Shown piece by piece: positions 8,197 through 17,267 of a stretch of 64,000 bases of DNA (the stretch's first letter is position 1; the number at the start of each line of letters is the position of its first letter). The DNA is taken from positions 62,001-126,000 of the forward strand of contig NZ_PTJD01000001.1 in NCBI RefSeq assembly GCF_002934625.1, given 5' to 3'. The position numbers and the translations under genes were made by a program. Origin of the DNA: Kineococcus xinjiangensis (lineage in GTDB: Bacteria > Actinomycetota > Actinomycetes > Actinomycetales > Kineococcaceae). The notes beneath the pieces were generated by a model, which saw only the letters and a list, made by a program, of their open reading frames with translations, had not been told where the DNA came from and made no database searches.

Positions 8197-8493
8197 ATGT
8201 CGCTCCCCCAGACGACCCCCGTGCCCGAGGCCGCCGCGACGGCGCGCCCGTCGCACTTCCAGCAGGAGATCGAGGACCGCGCCCAGCGTGCGCGCGCCTC
8301 CATCGAGCGCGCCACCGCCGAGGGCGAGGACTACCTCGCCGAGGTCCACCTCGCCGAACTGGAGTCCCTGGTCCGCCTGGCCTCCGAGAACGACGTCGAC
8401 CTGCCCGCCGCCCGCGACTACCTCCGCGCGCAGCGGGTCATCGACCTCACGGCGCTGGAGGAGCGGGCCGCAGCGCCCTCCTGCGGCGCCTGA
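8197..8493 (+). CDS. Small helical protein of unknown function, 98 residues
   Basis: I do not recognise the family. The product is 98 residues, strongly helical and charged. A region with EIEDRAQRARASIERATAEG and a second, Leu/Glu-rich helix (LAEVHLAELESLVRLA) suggest a helical hairpin or coiled coil. No membrane segment or signal peptide is seen. The start is well supported by aggaggtg 6 bases before the ATG. A perfect 24-bp stem terminator follows the stop by 14 bases, so this is a stand-alone expressed unit. The coding signal is good; function is unknown. Confidence 0.72.
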   Translation: MSLPQTTPVPEAAATARPSHFQQEIEDRAQRARASIERATAEGEDYLAEVHLAELESLVRLASENDVDLPAARDYLRAQRVIDLTALEERAAAPSCGA

Positions 8494-8506
8494 GCGCCCT
8501 CCGCAC

Positions 8507-8554
8507 CGACGACGGCGCCCCCCTCCCCGGCCGGGGAGGGGGGCGCCGTCGTCG
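8507..8554. terminator. Bidirectional terminator, perfect 24-bp palindrome
   Basis: Bases 8507-8530 and 8531-8554 are exact reverse complements with no spacer, so the hairpin would close with a loop of about four bases. It separates the plus-strand 98-residue protein gene from the convergent inositol phosphatase gene. Confidence 0.75.
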
Positions 8555-8574
8555 TGCGTCGTGCTGCCGCGGTC

Positions 8575-9441
8575 TCAGGCGCCGGCGTCGGCCAGCGCCT
8601 GCAGCAGGGGGGCGTGCAGGGCAGGGCGGGCCGCCAGCAGGCCCGCGCCACCCGCCGGGCCGCCCGCGAAGTCCGTGACCCGCACGCCGGTCTCCGTGGC
8701 CACCAGCAGGGCGGCCGCGAAGTCCCACGGGTTGAGCCCCCGCTCGTAGTAGGCGTCGGTGCGCCGCGCGGCGACCCCGCACAGGTCCAGGGACGCCGTG
8801 CCGATGCGCCGCACGTCGCGCACCCGGGGCAGCAGCCCCGCCAGCACCGCCGCCTGCTCCGCACGCCGCACCGGGTCGTAGCCGAACCCGGTGGCCACCA
8901 GGGCCGTCTCCAGGGACGCCTCGGCCCCCTGGGGGCCCTCGCTCCGCTGCAGCAGGACCCCGTCCAGCCGGGCGCCGAGGCCGGCGCCGGCCGTCCACGT
9001 CTCCGCACCGGCCGGGTTGTGCACGCAGCCGGCCAGCACCCGCCACGTCGCCGGGTCCGGCGCGCGGTCGGGACCGGCGGCGGGATCGGCCACCACGGCG
9101 ACGCTGACGGCGTAGGCGGGGATGCCGTAGAGGTAGTTGACGGTGCCGTCGATCGGGTCGACCACCCACGTCAGGCCCGACGTGCCCGGCTCGTAGCCGT
9201 GCTCCTCGCCGAGGACGCCGTCGTCGGGACGCAGGGCCGCCAGCTCCTCGCGCAGCAGCTGCTCCGCCGCGGTGTCCATGGCCGTCACGACGTCGGTGAC
9301 CGTGGACTTCGTGGCCGCGACCTCCACCCGCGCCGGGCGGCCCTCGTGCACGAGGCGCCCCGCCGCGCGCGCCACCCGCTCGGCGACCGCGAGCAGGTCG
9401 GCCACGGACGTCCCGTCGGGCGTGCGGGCCGCGCCGCTCAC
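8575..9441 (-). CDS. Inositol monophosphatase family protein (SuhB-like)
   Basis: A 288-residue Mg2+-dependent sugar-phosphate phosphatase of the inositol monophosphatase family. Metal ligands are in GEEHG and in [12 protein letters not shown], and the C-terminal signature is [14 protein letters not shown]. Likely substrates are myo-inositol 1-phosphate, feeding phosphatidylinositol and mycothiol, or a related phosphomonoester. The family also includes histidinol-phosphate and FBP phosphatases, so substrate is not certain. A GTG at 9441 overlaps the ferrochelatase stop (GTGA), showing translational coupling to that gene. Confidence 0.88.
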   Translation of the reverse strand: MSGAARTPDGTSVADLLAVAERVARAAGRLVHEGRPARVEVAATKSTVTDVVTAMDTAAEQLLREELAALRPDDGVLGEEHGYEPGTSGLTWVVDPIDGTVNYLYGIPAYAVSVAVVADPAAGPDRAPDPATWRVLAGCVHNPAGAETWTAGAGLGARLDGVLLQRSEGPQGAEASLETALVATGFGYDPVRRAEQAAVLAGLLPRVRDVRRIGTASLDLCGVAARRTDAYYERGLNPWDFAAALLVATETGVRVTDFAGGPAGGAGLLAARPALHAPLLQALADAGA

Positions 9442-10577
9442 GCGCCGCCCCCCTGCCCGGTCGGCGGCACCACGGTGGGCGGGACGTAGTCCGCGCCCGT
9501 CGCCGCCGGCAGGTCCGCGCGCAGGTTGCGGCAGCAGCCGACCGGGCACACCTCGTGGGAGGGGCCCAGCGACCCGGCGGCGGGCTTCGCGGGGCTGCCG
9601 CCGCGGGCCAGCGCGGCGCGCTCCTCCACCAGGTCGACGAGACCCGCGACGAAGTGCGCGTCCGTGCCCACGGTCGCGGCGCGGGCGCACGGCAGGCCCA
9701 GCTCGGCGGCCGTCTCCAGCGCCTCGGTGTCCAGGTCGAAGACGACCTCCATGTGGTCGGAGACGAACCCGACCGGCGCCAGCACCACCGCGGCGGCCCC
9801 CTGGCCCGCCAGCTCCCGCAGGTGGTCGTTGACGTCGGGCTCCAGCCACGGCTGGCTCGGCGGGCCGGAGCGGGAGCAGTAGACGAGGTCCCAGGCGTGC
9901 TCCCGGCCGGTGGACTCCGCGACCCGGGCGGCCACGGCGGCGGCCACGTCGAGGTGCTGGCGCACGTAGGCGCCGCCCTCGGGTCCGGACACGTCGTTCA
10001 TCGCGTCGGGGACGGAGTGGGTCACGAAGACCAGCCGGGCGGAGGCGCGCACGCCCTCGTCCAGCCCCTCCAGCGCGGCCAGCACCGCCCGGGCGTTGGT
10101 GTCGACGAACGCCGGGTGGTTGAAGTAGTGCCGCAGCTTGTCCACGGCCAGGGCCCGGCCCTCCGCCGCCAGCTCCGCCACCGACCGCGCCAGGTCCTCC
10201 CGGTACTGCCGGCAGCTGGAGTACGAGGAGTAGGCGCTCGTCAGGACGGCCAGCACCCGGCGCGCACCCCCCTCGTGGACCTCGCGCAGGGCGTCGGTCA
10301 GGTACGGGGCCCAGTTGCGGTTGCCCCACACCAGCGGCACGTCGAGGCCGCGGGAGCGCAGCTCGGCGCCGAGGGCGGCCAGCAGGGCCCGGTTCTGGTC
10401 GTTGATCGGGCTGCGGCCGCCGAAGTGCAGGTAGTGCTCGGCGACCTCCTCCAGCCGCTGGCGCGGGATGCCCCGGCCGCGGGTGACGTTCTCGAGGAAC
10501 GGCATGACGTCGTCGGGACCCTCGGGGCCGCCGAAGGACAGCAGCAGCAGGGCGTCGTACGGGCGGACATCGCTCAC
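9438..10577 (-). CDS. hemH: Ferrochelatase (coproporphyrin III type)
   Basis: A 379-residue enzyme that inserts Fe2+ into a porphyrin late in haem synthesis. Recognisable blocks are [15 protein letters not shown] at the start, [12 protein letters not shown] in the middle, [11 protein letters not shown], and [17 protein letters not shown] with the metal-site His and Glu. Actinobacterial enzymes of this group act on coproporphyrin III (also named CpfC), which fits here by family. The C-terminal CPVGCC cluster near residue 345, with one more Cys earlier, would bind the [2Fe-2S] cluster known from mycobacterial ferrochelatase. The GTG at 10577 has no Shine-Dalgarno sequence. Confidence 0.95.
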   Translation of the reverse strand: MSDVRPYDALLLLSFGGPEGPDDVMPFLENVTRGRGIPRQRLEEVAEHYLHFGGRSPINDQNRALLAALGAELRSRGLDVPLVWGNRNWAPYLTDALREVHEGGARRVLAVLTSAYSSYSSCRQYREDLARSVAELAAEGRALAVDKLRHYFNHPAFVDTNARAVLAALEGLDEGVRASARLVFVTHSVPDAMNDVSGPEGGAYVRQHLDVAAAVAARVAESTGREHAWDLVYCSRSGPPSQPWLEPDVNDHLRELAGQGAAAVVLAPVGFVSDHMEVVFDLDTEALETAAELGLPCARAATVGTDAHFVAGLVDLVEERAALARGGSPAKPAAGSLGPSHEVCPVGCCRNLRADLPAATGADYVPPTVVPPTGQGGGA

Positions 10578-10780
10578 AGGAGGAGTCTCGCAAGCACCGG
10601 CGCCTCCCGCGCGGGCGCCTCCCGCGCAGGCGTCCGCGGCCCCTCCCGGCCAGCGCCGGACGCTGCCGGAGCAGACTGCTGCCGGGGCTGGCTTCGTCAG
10701 GGCCCGCGGAGGTGGCAGAGTTCGTCCGCGAGGTTCCGGGGGCAGCCGGGCCCGCTCGCCACTGCTGGGAGGACCCCGCC

Positions 10781-12322
10781 ATGCACGACCTGAGGCTCGT
10801 CGGAGTGCACGACGACGGTGAGCACGTGGTCCTCGTCGGCAGCGACGGCAACCGCTACCGCCTGCGAGTGGACGAAGCGCTGCGCGCGGCGGTGCGCCGC
10901 GACCGCGCGCGCCTGGGCCAGCTGCAGATCCAGTCCTCGGGCGACCTGCGCCCGCGGGAGATCCAGGCCCGCATCCGGGCGGGTGAGACGGCGGAGGAGA
11001 TCGCGGAGAGCGCGGGCATCCCGGTGGCCAAGGCCCGCCGCTACGAGGGCCCGGTCCTCGCCGAGCGCGCGCACGTGAGCGACCTCGCCCGGCGCACGCC
11101 GTTCGGACGCCGGGACGCCTCCGGTGCGGCCCCCACCCTGGAGGAGCTGGTCGTCCAGCGCCTCACCGCGCGCGCCGTGGACCCCGACGGGGTCCAGTGG
11201 GACGCGTGGCGGCAGGAGGACGGCACGTGGAACGTCCAGGTGGAGTTCGTGGCCGGCGGCCGCGGCCGCCTGGCCCGCTGGGGCTTCGACGTGGGCGCCC
11301 GCTCCCTCACGGCCGCCGACGACGAGGCGCGCTGGCTCTCGGAGGAGGCTCCGGCCGAGAGCGGGCCGCTGCCGCCGCGGCGGCTGACCAGCGTGGACGA
11401 CGGGGCCCGGCGGGCGCGCGAGCGCGTCTACGACGTCGAGGCCGACGGCGGCGTCCGGGCGGGCGGCGCGCGTCGCAGCGCGACGGAGGACCTGCTGGAC
11501 AGCCTCAGCGAGCGCCGCGGGCAGCGTCCCCCGGCCGGTGGGGAGCCGACCTGGCGGCCCCGCCCCGGTGAGGAGCCCGCACGTGCCCGGGCGCTGGACC
11601 CCGCTCGCCTGCCGCAGGCGCCGGGAGCCTCGTCGTCCCCGGTGCCCGGCACGGGTCCGGGCGCGCCCGACGAGCTGGAGGTCCCCGCGGCCCACCCGGC
11701 GGCCTCGCACCCGGAGGACCTCGTCGACGACCGGGTCCTGCCGCCGGCGGACCTCGGGGACGAGGAGCTCTCGGAGGAGGAGCGCCTGGCCGCGGAGGTC
11801 GTGGAGGGCGAACTCCTCGACGGCGGGGTCCTCGACGGCGGGGTCCCCGACGGTGGGGTCCCCGACGGCGAGGTGCTGAGCGGACAGGTCCTCGACGAGC
11901 AGGTCCCCGAGGAGACGGCCCTCGACGGCACCGTGCTCGACGGGACCGTCCTGGACGAGGCGATCCTGACCGGTGAGCCGGTCGGCGAGGTGGCGGTCGA
12001 CGCGCCGGTCGAGGTGCCCGTCGTGGCGCCGGTCGTGGCGCCCGCCGTCGCGGCCGCGCCCGCGGTTCCGGACGAGGTCGTCGACGACGCCGCCGCGGGG
12101 ATGACCGGCGCCGAGCCGCCCGCCGTCCCGGCCGCGCCGCAGGAGGCGCCCGCGCCGGAGGACGCCGCCGACGCCGGGCGCACGGCGGCACCGCAGCCCG
12201 CGGCGCCCCGCCCGCGCCCGCCGCGCGGTGGCCGCGGCAGGCAGGGCGGGCGCAGCAACGCCAAGCAGCGCCCCAGCGTGCCCAGCTGGGACGAGATCAT
12301 GTTCGGGGCCAAGCGGGACTGA
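10781..12322 (+). CDS. sepH: Septation protein SepH, with unusual acidic repeat insert
   Basis: SepH is an actinobacterial cell-division protein that stimulates FtsZ assembly. Residues 1-170 match the conserved N-terminal domain with its helix-turn-helix ([23 protein letters not shown]). The rest is long, Pro/Ala/Asp-rich and disordered, ending in a basic segment ([10 protein letters not shown]) and a short conserved tail (PSWDEIMFG). At 513 residues it is much longer than usual homologues of roughly 340. Part of the excess is a run of pentapeptides at residues 345-404. The ATG at 10781 follows gggagga; an in-frame start 69 bases earlier would add non-conserved residues. Confidence 0.9.
   Translation: MHDLRLVGVHDDGEHVVLVGSDGNRYRLRVDEALRAAVRRDRARLGQLQIQSSGDLRPREIQARIRAGETAEEIAESAGIPVAKARRYEGPVLAERAHVSDLARRTPFGRRDASGAAPTLEELVVQRLTARAVDPDGVQWDAWRQEDGTWNVQVEFVAGGRGRLARWGFDVGARSLTAADDEARWLSEEAPAESGPLPPRRLTSVDDGARRARERVYDVEADGGVRAGGARRSATEDLLDSLSERRGQRPPAGGEPTWRPRPGEEPARARALDPARLPQAPGASSSPVPGTGPGAPDELEVPAAHPAASHPEDLVDDRVLPPADLGDEELSEEERLAAEVVEGELLDGGVLDGGVPDGGVPDGEVLSGQVLDEQVPEETALDGTVLDGTVLDEAILTGEPVGEVAVDAPVEVPVVAPVVAPAVAAAPAVPDEVVDDAAAGMTGAEPPAVPAAPQEAPAPEDAADAGRTAAPQPAAPRPRPPRGGRGRQGGRSNAKQRPSVPSWDEIMFGAKRD
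11813..11992 (+). repeat. Twelve degenerate 15-bp units in sepH
   Basis: Codons 345-404 of sepH form twelve pentapeptides with consensus (V/A/I)(L/P)D(G/E)x, for example [15 protein letters not shown] and VLDEA. The first four nucleotide units are nearly identical and the later ones diverge, as expected from slippage followed by decay. All units keep the reading frame. The spacing differs from classical A(D/N)LxX pentapeptide-repeat proteins. Confidence 0.85.
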
Positions 12323-12327
12323 GCGCG

Positions 12328-12354
12328 TCGCCCGGGGCGGAGCGCCCCGGGCGA
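12328..12354. terminator. Terminator between sepH and the phosphatase gene
   Basis: An 11-bp perfect GC stem (12328-12338 with 12344-12354) lies 6 bases after the sepH stop and before the end of the convergent phosphatase-family gene. Confidence 0.6.
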
Positions 12355-12394
12355 CCACCGGGATCAGCCCGGCGGTGGACCACCCCGGTGGTGC

Positions 12395-13606
12395 TCAGCC
12401 CGGAGTCACGAACAGCGGCACCAGCCGCTCCTGCGGGGTCAGCGCACCGTGGTGACCGAGCAGGCGCAGCACCTGCGGCCGCTGCCGTGCCGAGTTCACG
12501 ACCGCCGTGTCCGTCCGCATGACGGCCAGCACGTCGCCGATGCGTTCCGCGACCCCGGCAGCCACCGGCCCGAACCACCCCGCCGCCACCGCCTCGTCAC
12601 GGGTCAGCACCCAGGCCTCCTCCCCCAGGCGCCGGCGCCAGCGCTCCAGCACGTCCCCGGCCGCGTCCGGCTCGCAGTACAGGTGCAGCGCGCGCGGCTC
12701 CCCGCCGGCGTGGCGGACCCCTGCCGCCAGCTCCGGCTCCGCGGCCAGGTCGAGGCGGCGGGCGAAGGGCACGTCAACCATGCCGTGGTCGGCGGTGACC
12801 ACCAGCCGGCAGTCGCGGGGCAGCCGGCGCGCCAGGGCGGCCAGCGCCGCGTCGACCCGCTCCAGCTCGTCGCCCCACTCCCAGGAGCCGACCCCGGAGC
12901 CGTGCCCCGTCCAGTCCAGCTGCCCCCAGTAGACGTAGACGAGGGAGCGCGCGGAGGCTCGCACGGCGCTCACGGCCGCGTCCACCCGCGCGTCGAGGGA
13001 GTCCGGCGTGCCCACGAAGCGGCCGCCGCGCAGCACCGCCTCGGTCAGGCCGGAGCCGTCGAAGTGGGGCGGCCCCACCCGCACGACCTCCACGCCGGCG
13101 GCCTGCACCTCCTGCAGCACCGTCGGGTGCGGCTGCCACCGGCGCGGGTCCAGCTCCGCGTCCCAGGCGAGCTGGTTGACGAGCACGTCGCGGGCCGGGT
13201 CCAGGACCTCGTAGCCGACGAGGCCGTGCCCGCCCGGGGGCAGGCCGGTGCCGAAGAGGCCCATGCTCGTCGCGGTCGTCGTAGGGAACCCCGCCGTGAT
13301 GGCGCGGTGCGCGCCCTCGCCGCGCAGCCGGCGCAGGAACGGGGCGTGCCCGCCGCGGTCGGCCAGGGCCAGCTCCCCGAGGCCGTCGACGAGCACCACG
13401 CAGGCGCGGGCGCACGACGGGACCACGAGGCCGTCCCCGCCGCTCCCGACGGGCCGGCCGGGGAGCTCCACGCCCAGGGCGCGGGCGACGGCGGGCAGGA
13501 CGTCCGCGAGGCTGCTGGAGCCGTACGGCGGTGCCGCGGGCAGCCCCGTGCCCTCCCGGGACCCCCCGGGCCCGTCCACGCCCGGGGTGCCGACGCCACC
13601 GCTCAT
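12395..13606 (-). CDS. Alkaline phosphatase superfamily / nucleotide pyrophosphatase-type protein
   Basis: A 403-residue predicted phosphodiesterase or phosphatase of the alkaline phosphatase superfamily. Metal-site signatures are VVLVDGLGELAL (first Asp), AGFPTTTATSMG with the nucleophile Thr or Ser, YWGQLDWTGHGSG and VTADHGMVDV. No signal peptide is seen, so it is probably cytoplasmic. It is a standard neighbour of DUF5998 in actinomycetes. The ATG at 13606 overlaps the DUF5998 stop (ATGA). Physiological substrate is unknown. Confidence 0.86.
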   Translation of the reverse strand: MSGGVGTPGVDGPGGSREGTGLPAAPPYGSSSLADVLPAVARALGVELPGRPVGSGGDGLVVPSCARACVVLVDGLGELALADRGGHAPFLRRLRGEGAHRAITAGFPTTTATSMGLFGTGLPPGGHGLVGYEVLDPARDVLVNQLAWDAELDPRRWQPHPTVLQEVQAAGVEVVRVGPPHFDGSGLTEAVLRGGRFVGTPDSLDARVDAAVSAVRASARSLVYVYWGQLDWTGHGSGVGSWEWGDELERVDAALAALARRLPRDCRLVVTADHGMVDVPFARRLDLAAEPELAAGVRHAGGEPRALHLYCEPDAAGDVLERWRRRLGEEAWVLTRDEAVAAGWFGPVAAGVAERIGDVLAVMRTDTAVVNSARQRPQVLRLLGHHGALTPQERLVPLFVTPG

Positions 13607-14223
13607 GCCCGGGCTGTCGCCTCCGACAGCGCCCGCGCGAACGCCACCGCCGCCTGCACCGCCCCCGCGCCCTCCGCCGCGGCGCTCACGCGCAGGGTGA
13701 GGTCGTCGCCGCTCAGGGAGCCGGTGTAGCCGTGGTCGGCGTCGCACTCGGTGTCGGCGCAGCCCGCCGGCTCCAGGTCGACACGGCGCACCGCTCCCCA
13801 GCCCACGGTGAGCGTCACCTCGTGCGGGGTGGACCCGCTGCGGTGCTGGTCCGGACGGGTGACGACGTGGGAGACCACGACGGACTCCACCCGGTGCAGC
13901 GCCACCGCCTCGGTGGAGGCCACCGCGTAGTTCTCCGGGGACGTCTCGTCGGGGCCGTGGTCGTCGGCGTGGGCGATGACCAGCCGCGACGGCGTCAGCG
14001 CCAGCACCGTCACGTGACGGCGGACCTCCGCGCTGTCGAACGTCGTCTCCAGGTGCACCAGGTGCGCCTGGACCGGCTCACCGGCCAGGGCGGAGCGCAG
14101 CACGTCGGTGACGAGCTGGGGGTAGTACCCCGCCCGCTCCACGTCGGCGATCAGCTCGGGTGGCAGTTCCGCTGCTGTGCCGCCGTCGGGGACGTGGCGA
14201 CGGGACGTGGTGCGCTCGCGCAT
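13603..14223 (-). CDS. DUF5998 family protein
   Basis: A 206-residue soluble protein of an actinobacterial family without known function. Its conserved start region (IADVERAGYYPQLVTDVL) and middle (HLETTFDSAEVRRHVTVLALTPSRLVIAH) suggest a PH-like or DUF-type beta-sandwich reading. The C-terminal CADTECDADHGYTG has two close cysteines. It is transcribed ahead of, and coupled to, the phosphatase-superfamily gene. The ATG at 14223 was chosen because translation further upstream loses any conserved pattern. Confidence 0.8.
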   Translation of the reverse strand: MRERTTSRRHVPDGGTAAELPPELIADVERAGYYPQLVTDVLRSALAGEPVQAHLVHLETTFDSAEVRRHVTVLALTPSRLVIAHADDHGPDETSPENYAVASTEAVALHRVESVVVSHVVTRPDQHRSGSTPHEVTLTVGWGAVRRVDLEPAGCADTECDADHGYTGSLSGDDLTLRVSAAAEGAGAVQAAVAFARALSEATARA

Positions 14224-14291
14224 CCCGCCATCATCGCGCACTCCCCGCGCGGCGGGGCGCACCCCGTCCGCGGGCCCCGCCGGGCCGCGGT

Positions 14292-17021
14292 TCAGCTCGG
14301 CAGGACCCTGCGGTCGGCGTCGGCGCGCCCGGGGGGTGTCGCCACGCGCACCGCGGCGTCCAGCACCGAGGCGCCGCGCTCGGCCACCAGCACCGGCCCC
14401 AGCTTCAGGTCGGCGATCTCGGGGAGTGCATCGGCCAGCACCGCGACCCGCGCGATGACGTCCTCCAGCGCGGGCACGTCCAGCACGGGCGCACCCCGGT
14501 GGCCCAGCAGGCGCGGGGAGGCCTTCACGCAGCGGACGAGCTCGGAGACGTCGACGTCCGTCAGCGGCGGGATGCGGTAGGCGATGTCGTCGAGGAGGTC
14601 CAGGGGGTCGCCCTCCAGCCCGAAGCTCACCACGGGCCCGAACAGCGGGTCCTCCATGCTCCGCACCTGGCACGGCACCCCCAGCGGCGCCATGGGCTGC
14701 ACCACGAGGCGGGTGGCGTCCGGGCCCAGGGCCTCGCGCATCTCGTCGAAGGCGGCGCTCAGCGCGGCGGCGCTGCCGAGGCCGAGGCGCACCCCGCGCA
14801 GGTCCTGCCGCTCCGACAGCTCCCCGCCCGCGGTCTTCAGCGCCACCGGCCAGCCGAAGCGCAGGGCGGCCGCGACGGCCTGCTCCCGGGTGGAGACCTC
14901 CTCCCGCGGCCACAGGTGCAGCCCCGCCGTGGCCAGCAGCGCCGCGACGGAGTCCCGGTCCAGCTCCCCGTCGTCCGGCACGGCAGCCAGCAGCCGCTTC
15001 ACGAGCTCGCGGGCGGCCGGCAGGTCCACCCCCTCGGGGGCGACCACGCGGCCCGGGTCCCGCCTGCGCCACTCGGCGTAGCGGACGGCGGAGGCCAGCG
15101 CGCGCACGGCATCCTCGGGGGTCGGGTACGACGGCACCACCCGGTGCACCCGCCCGTCGGACTGCGCCGCGGTGGGACCGGGCAGCGTCTCCGTCGAGCG
15201 CACCGTGCGGGTGCCGAGGAAGCAGGTCACGCACGTCTTGCCCCCGCGCAGGGCCGCCTCGGCGACGGCGGCGGCGACTGCGGTGTCCACGGTGGCGGTC
15301 GGCGGGACGTAGCTAGCGACCACCGCGTCGACCTCCGGGTCGGCCATGGCGTCCTCCAGGGCGCGCACGACCTCCTCGACGCCGGCCTCCGGGTGCACCG
15401 ACGTCGGCCCGTGCACGACGCGCAGGCCCCAGCTGACGGCGGCGTCGGCGGCGAGGGTGGCCAGGGCGTCGGAGTTGCCGACGACGGCGACACGGTCCCC
15501 GGTGGGCAGCGGCTGGTCGACGACCACCTGCGCCACGTCGAAGAGCTGGTGGACGTTCTCCACCCGGATCACCCCGGCCTGGCGCAGCATCGCGTCGAAC
15601 GCGGCGAACGGCACCCGCGAGGGGCGCACCGCGTGCCCGGGCGGCACGCCGAAGCTGGACATGCCGGACTTCACGACGACGACGGGCTTGCGGCGGGAGA
15701 GGGAACGGGCGACCCGGCTGAACTTGCGGGGGTTGCCGACGCTCTCCAGGTACAGGCCCACGGCGGTGGTGCGCTCGTCCTCCGCCCAGAAGTGCATGCA
15801 GTCGTTGCCGGAGACGTCGGCGCGGTTGCCGGCGGAGACGAACGTGGACACCCCGAGGCCGCGCCGCGCCGCCGAGGACAGCACCGCGACCCCGAGCGCG
15901 CCGGACTGGCTGAACAGCCCGAAGCGCCCGGCCGCGGGCAGCTCCGTGTTCAGGGAGGCGTTGAGCCGCACCTCGGGGTCGGTGTTGATCAGGCCGAAGG
16001 AGTTGGGCCCCACCACGCGCATGCCGTTGGCGTGGGCGGCGCGGACGAGCTCGCGCTGCAGCACCAGCCCGTGCGGGCCGGTCTCGGCGAAGCCGCTGGA
16101 GACGACGACGAGGCCGCGCACCCCCAGGGCGGCGCACTCGGCGACGGTGGCGACGGCGCAGGACGGGGGCACGGCGATCACGGCGAGGTCCACCGGTGCG
16201 GGCACGTCGCGCAGGCTGCGGGCCAGCGGCACCCCGAGCAGCTCCCGCTCATCGGGCAGGGCGTCGGCGTTGACGGCGTGCACGCTGCCGCGGAAGCCGC
16301 CGGAGACGATGTCGGCGAGGAGGCGGTGCCCCACCGTGCCGGGGTTGCGGCTGGCACCGACGACGACGACGGAGGCGGGGGCGAGCAGCGACGCCATGCT
16401 GCGCGCCTCGGCCCGCTGCTCGCGGGCGCGCATGACGTCCACGGAGCGCTCGGTGGGATCGATGGCGAAGGAGACCTCGAGCACGCCGTCGGAGTAGCCC
16501 TGCCGCACCTCGTAGCCGGCCTCCCGGAAGACGTTGATCATCTTTCCGTTCTGGGGCAGCACGTCGGCGGTGAAGCGCCCCACGCCGCGCTCGCGGGCGG
16601 CGGCGGCGAGGTGCTCCAGCAGCACGGAGCCCAGGCCGCGGCCCTGGTGGGCGTCGGAGATGTTGAAGGCCACCTCGGCCTCGACGGGCCGCCCCTGGCG
16701 GCGCGGCGCCGCGTCGTAGCGGGCGATGCCGACGATGTCGTCGCCGACGGTGGCGACGAGGGCGACCCGCTCGTCGTGGTCGACGACGGTGAAACGCTGC
16801 AGGTCGCGCGCGGACAGGCGCGGCATGGGCGCGAAGAAGCGCAGGTAGCGCGACTCGTCGGACTGCCGCTCGTGGAAGCGGGCGACCGCGTCGGCGTCGG
16901 CGGGGGTGATGGGCCGCACGTGCGCGGTGCCGCCGTCGCGCAGCACCACGTCCGCCTCCCACCGCGTCGGGTACGGCTCCGCACCGGCGGTGGGTGCAGC
17001 CGCGGGCGGTTGCGTCCCCAT
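14292..17021 (-). CDS. GNAT acetyltransferase fused to acetate-CoA ligase-like domains (PatA type)
   Basis: A 909-residue protein. Residues 30-200 are a GNAT acetyltransferase domain (acetyl-CoA loop in ISDAHQGRGLGSVLL). From about 210 follow the CoA-binding, succinyl-CoA-ligase-like and ATP-grasp domains of NDP-forming acyl-CoA synthetases. Enzymes with this architecture acetylate lysines of acetyl-CoA synthetase and other proteins. The order here, GNAT first, is that described for Streptomyces lividans PatA and is the reverse of the enterobacterial protein. The ligase part usually acts as a sensor rather than a catalyst. It is divergent from a nitroreductase gene across a 246-base region with a tandem palindromic repeat. 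Confidence 0.9.
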   Translation of the reverse strand: MGTQPPAAAPTAGAEPYPTRWEADVVLRDGGTAHVRPITPADADAVARFHERQSDESRYLRFFAPMPRLSARDLQRFTVVDHDERVALVATVGDDIVGIARYDAAPRRQGRPVEAEVAFNISDAHQGRGLGSVLLEHLAAAARERGVGRFTADVLPQNGKMINVFREAGYEVRQGYSDGVLEVSFAIDPTERSVDVMRAREQRAEARSMASLLAPASVVVVGASRNPGTVGHRLLADIVSGGFRGSVHAVNADALPDERELLGVPLARSLRDVPAPVDLAVIAVPPSCAVATVAECAALGVRGLVVVSSGFAETGPHGLVLQRELVRAAHANGMRVVGPNSFGLINTDPEVRLNASLNTELPAAGRFGLFSQSGALGVAVLSSAARRGLGVSTFVSAGNRADVSGNDCMHFWAEDERTTAVGLYLESVGNPRKFSRVARSLSRRKPVVVVKSGMSSFGVPPGHAVRPSRVPFAAFDAMLRQAGVIRVENVHQLFDVAQVVVDQPLPTGDRVAVVGNSDALATLAADAAVSWGLRVVHGPTSVHPEAGVEEVVRALEDAMADPEVDAVVASYVPPTATVDTAVAAAVAEAALRGGKTCVTCFLGTRTVRSTETLPGPTAAQSDGRVHRVVPSYPTPEDAVRALASAVRYAEWRRRDPGRVVAPEGVDLPAARELVKRLLAAVPDDGELDRDSVAALLATAGLHLWPREEVSTREQAVAAALRFGWPVALKTAGGELSERQDLRGVRLGLGSAAALSAAFDEMREALGPDATRLVVQPMAPLGVPCQVRSMEDPLFGPVVSFGLEGDPLDLLDDIAYRIPPLTDVDVSELVRCVKASPRLLGHRGAPVLDVPALEDVIARVAVLADALPEIADLKLGPVLVAERGASVLDAAVRVATPPGRADADRRVLPS

Positions 17022-17073
17022 GGCCGGAGCCTATCGGCGGGTGTGTGCGACGCCTCTGGAGGAGGGCCCGGCG

Positions 17074-17202
17074 GGCGGGGACCTCCGGCGACGACACGCC
17101 GGCGCGTCGGCTGCGAGACGTCCCCGCCACGCCTGCTCGCCCGGCGGGGCGGGGACCTCCGGCGACGACACGCCGGCGCGTCGGCTGCGAGACGTCCCCG
17201 CC
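17074..17202. repeat. Two copies of a 55-bp quasi-palindromic unit, 74-bp period
   Basis: Bases 17074-17128 and 17148-17202 are identical. Each copy begins ggcgggga and ends tccccgcc, a perfect 8-bp inverted pair, with an internal near-palindrome around cgccggcg. Each copy can therefore fold into a long hairpin. They lie in the divergent region between the PatA-type gene and the nitroreductase gene. No flanking transposase is present. Confidence 0.85.
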
Positions 17203-17267
17203 GCGCCGCGGAACGCACCGTCCCCGCCGCGCCGTGGACGCCGCGCCGCCGCGGCAGACTGCGCGGC

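Noticed and set aside
11813-11992. Reading the sepH repeats as a classical DNA-mimic pentapeptide-repeat domain
   Set aside because: The consensus has hydrophobic-then-Asp-Gly order, not A(D/N)LxX, and the surrounding region is disordered and acidic.
14160-17267. The long upstream extension of the nitroreductase frame
   Set aside because: It is antisense to the PatA-type gene and has no family signal. The conserved nitroreductase start is at 17268.
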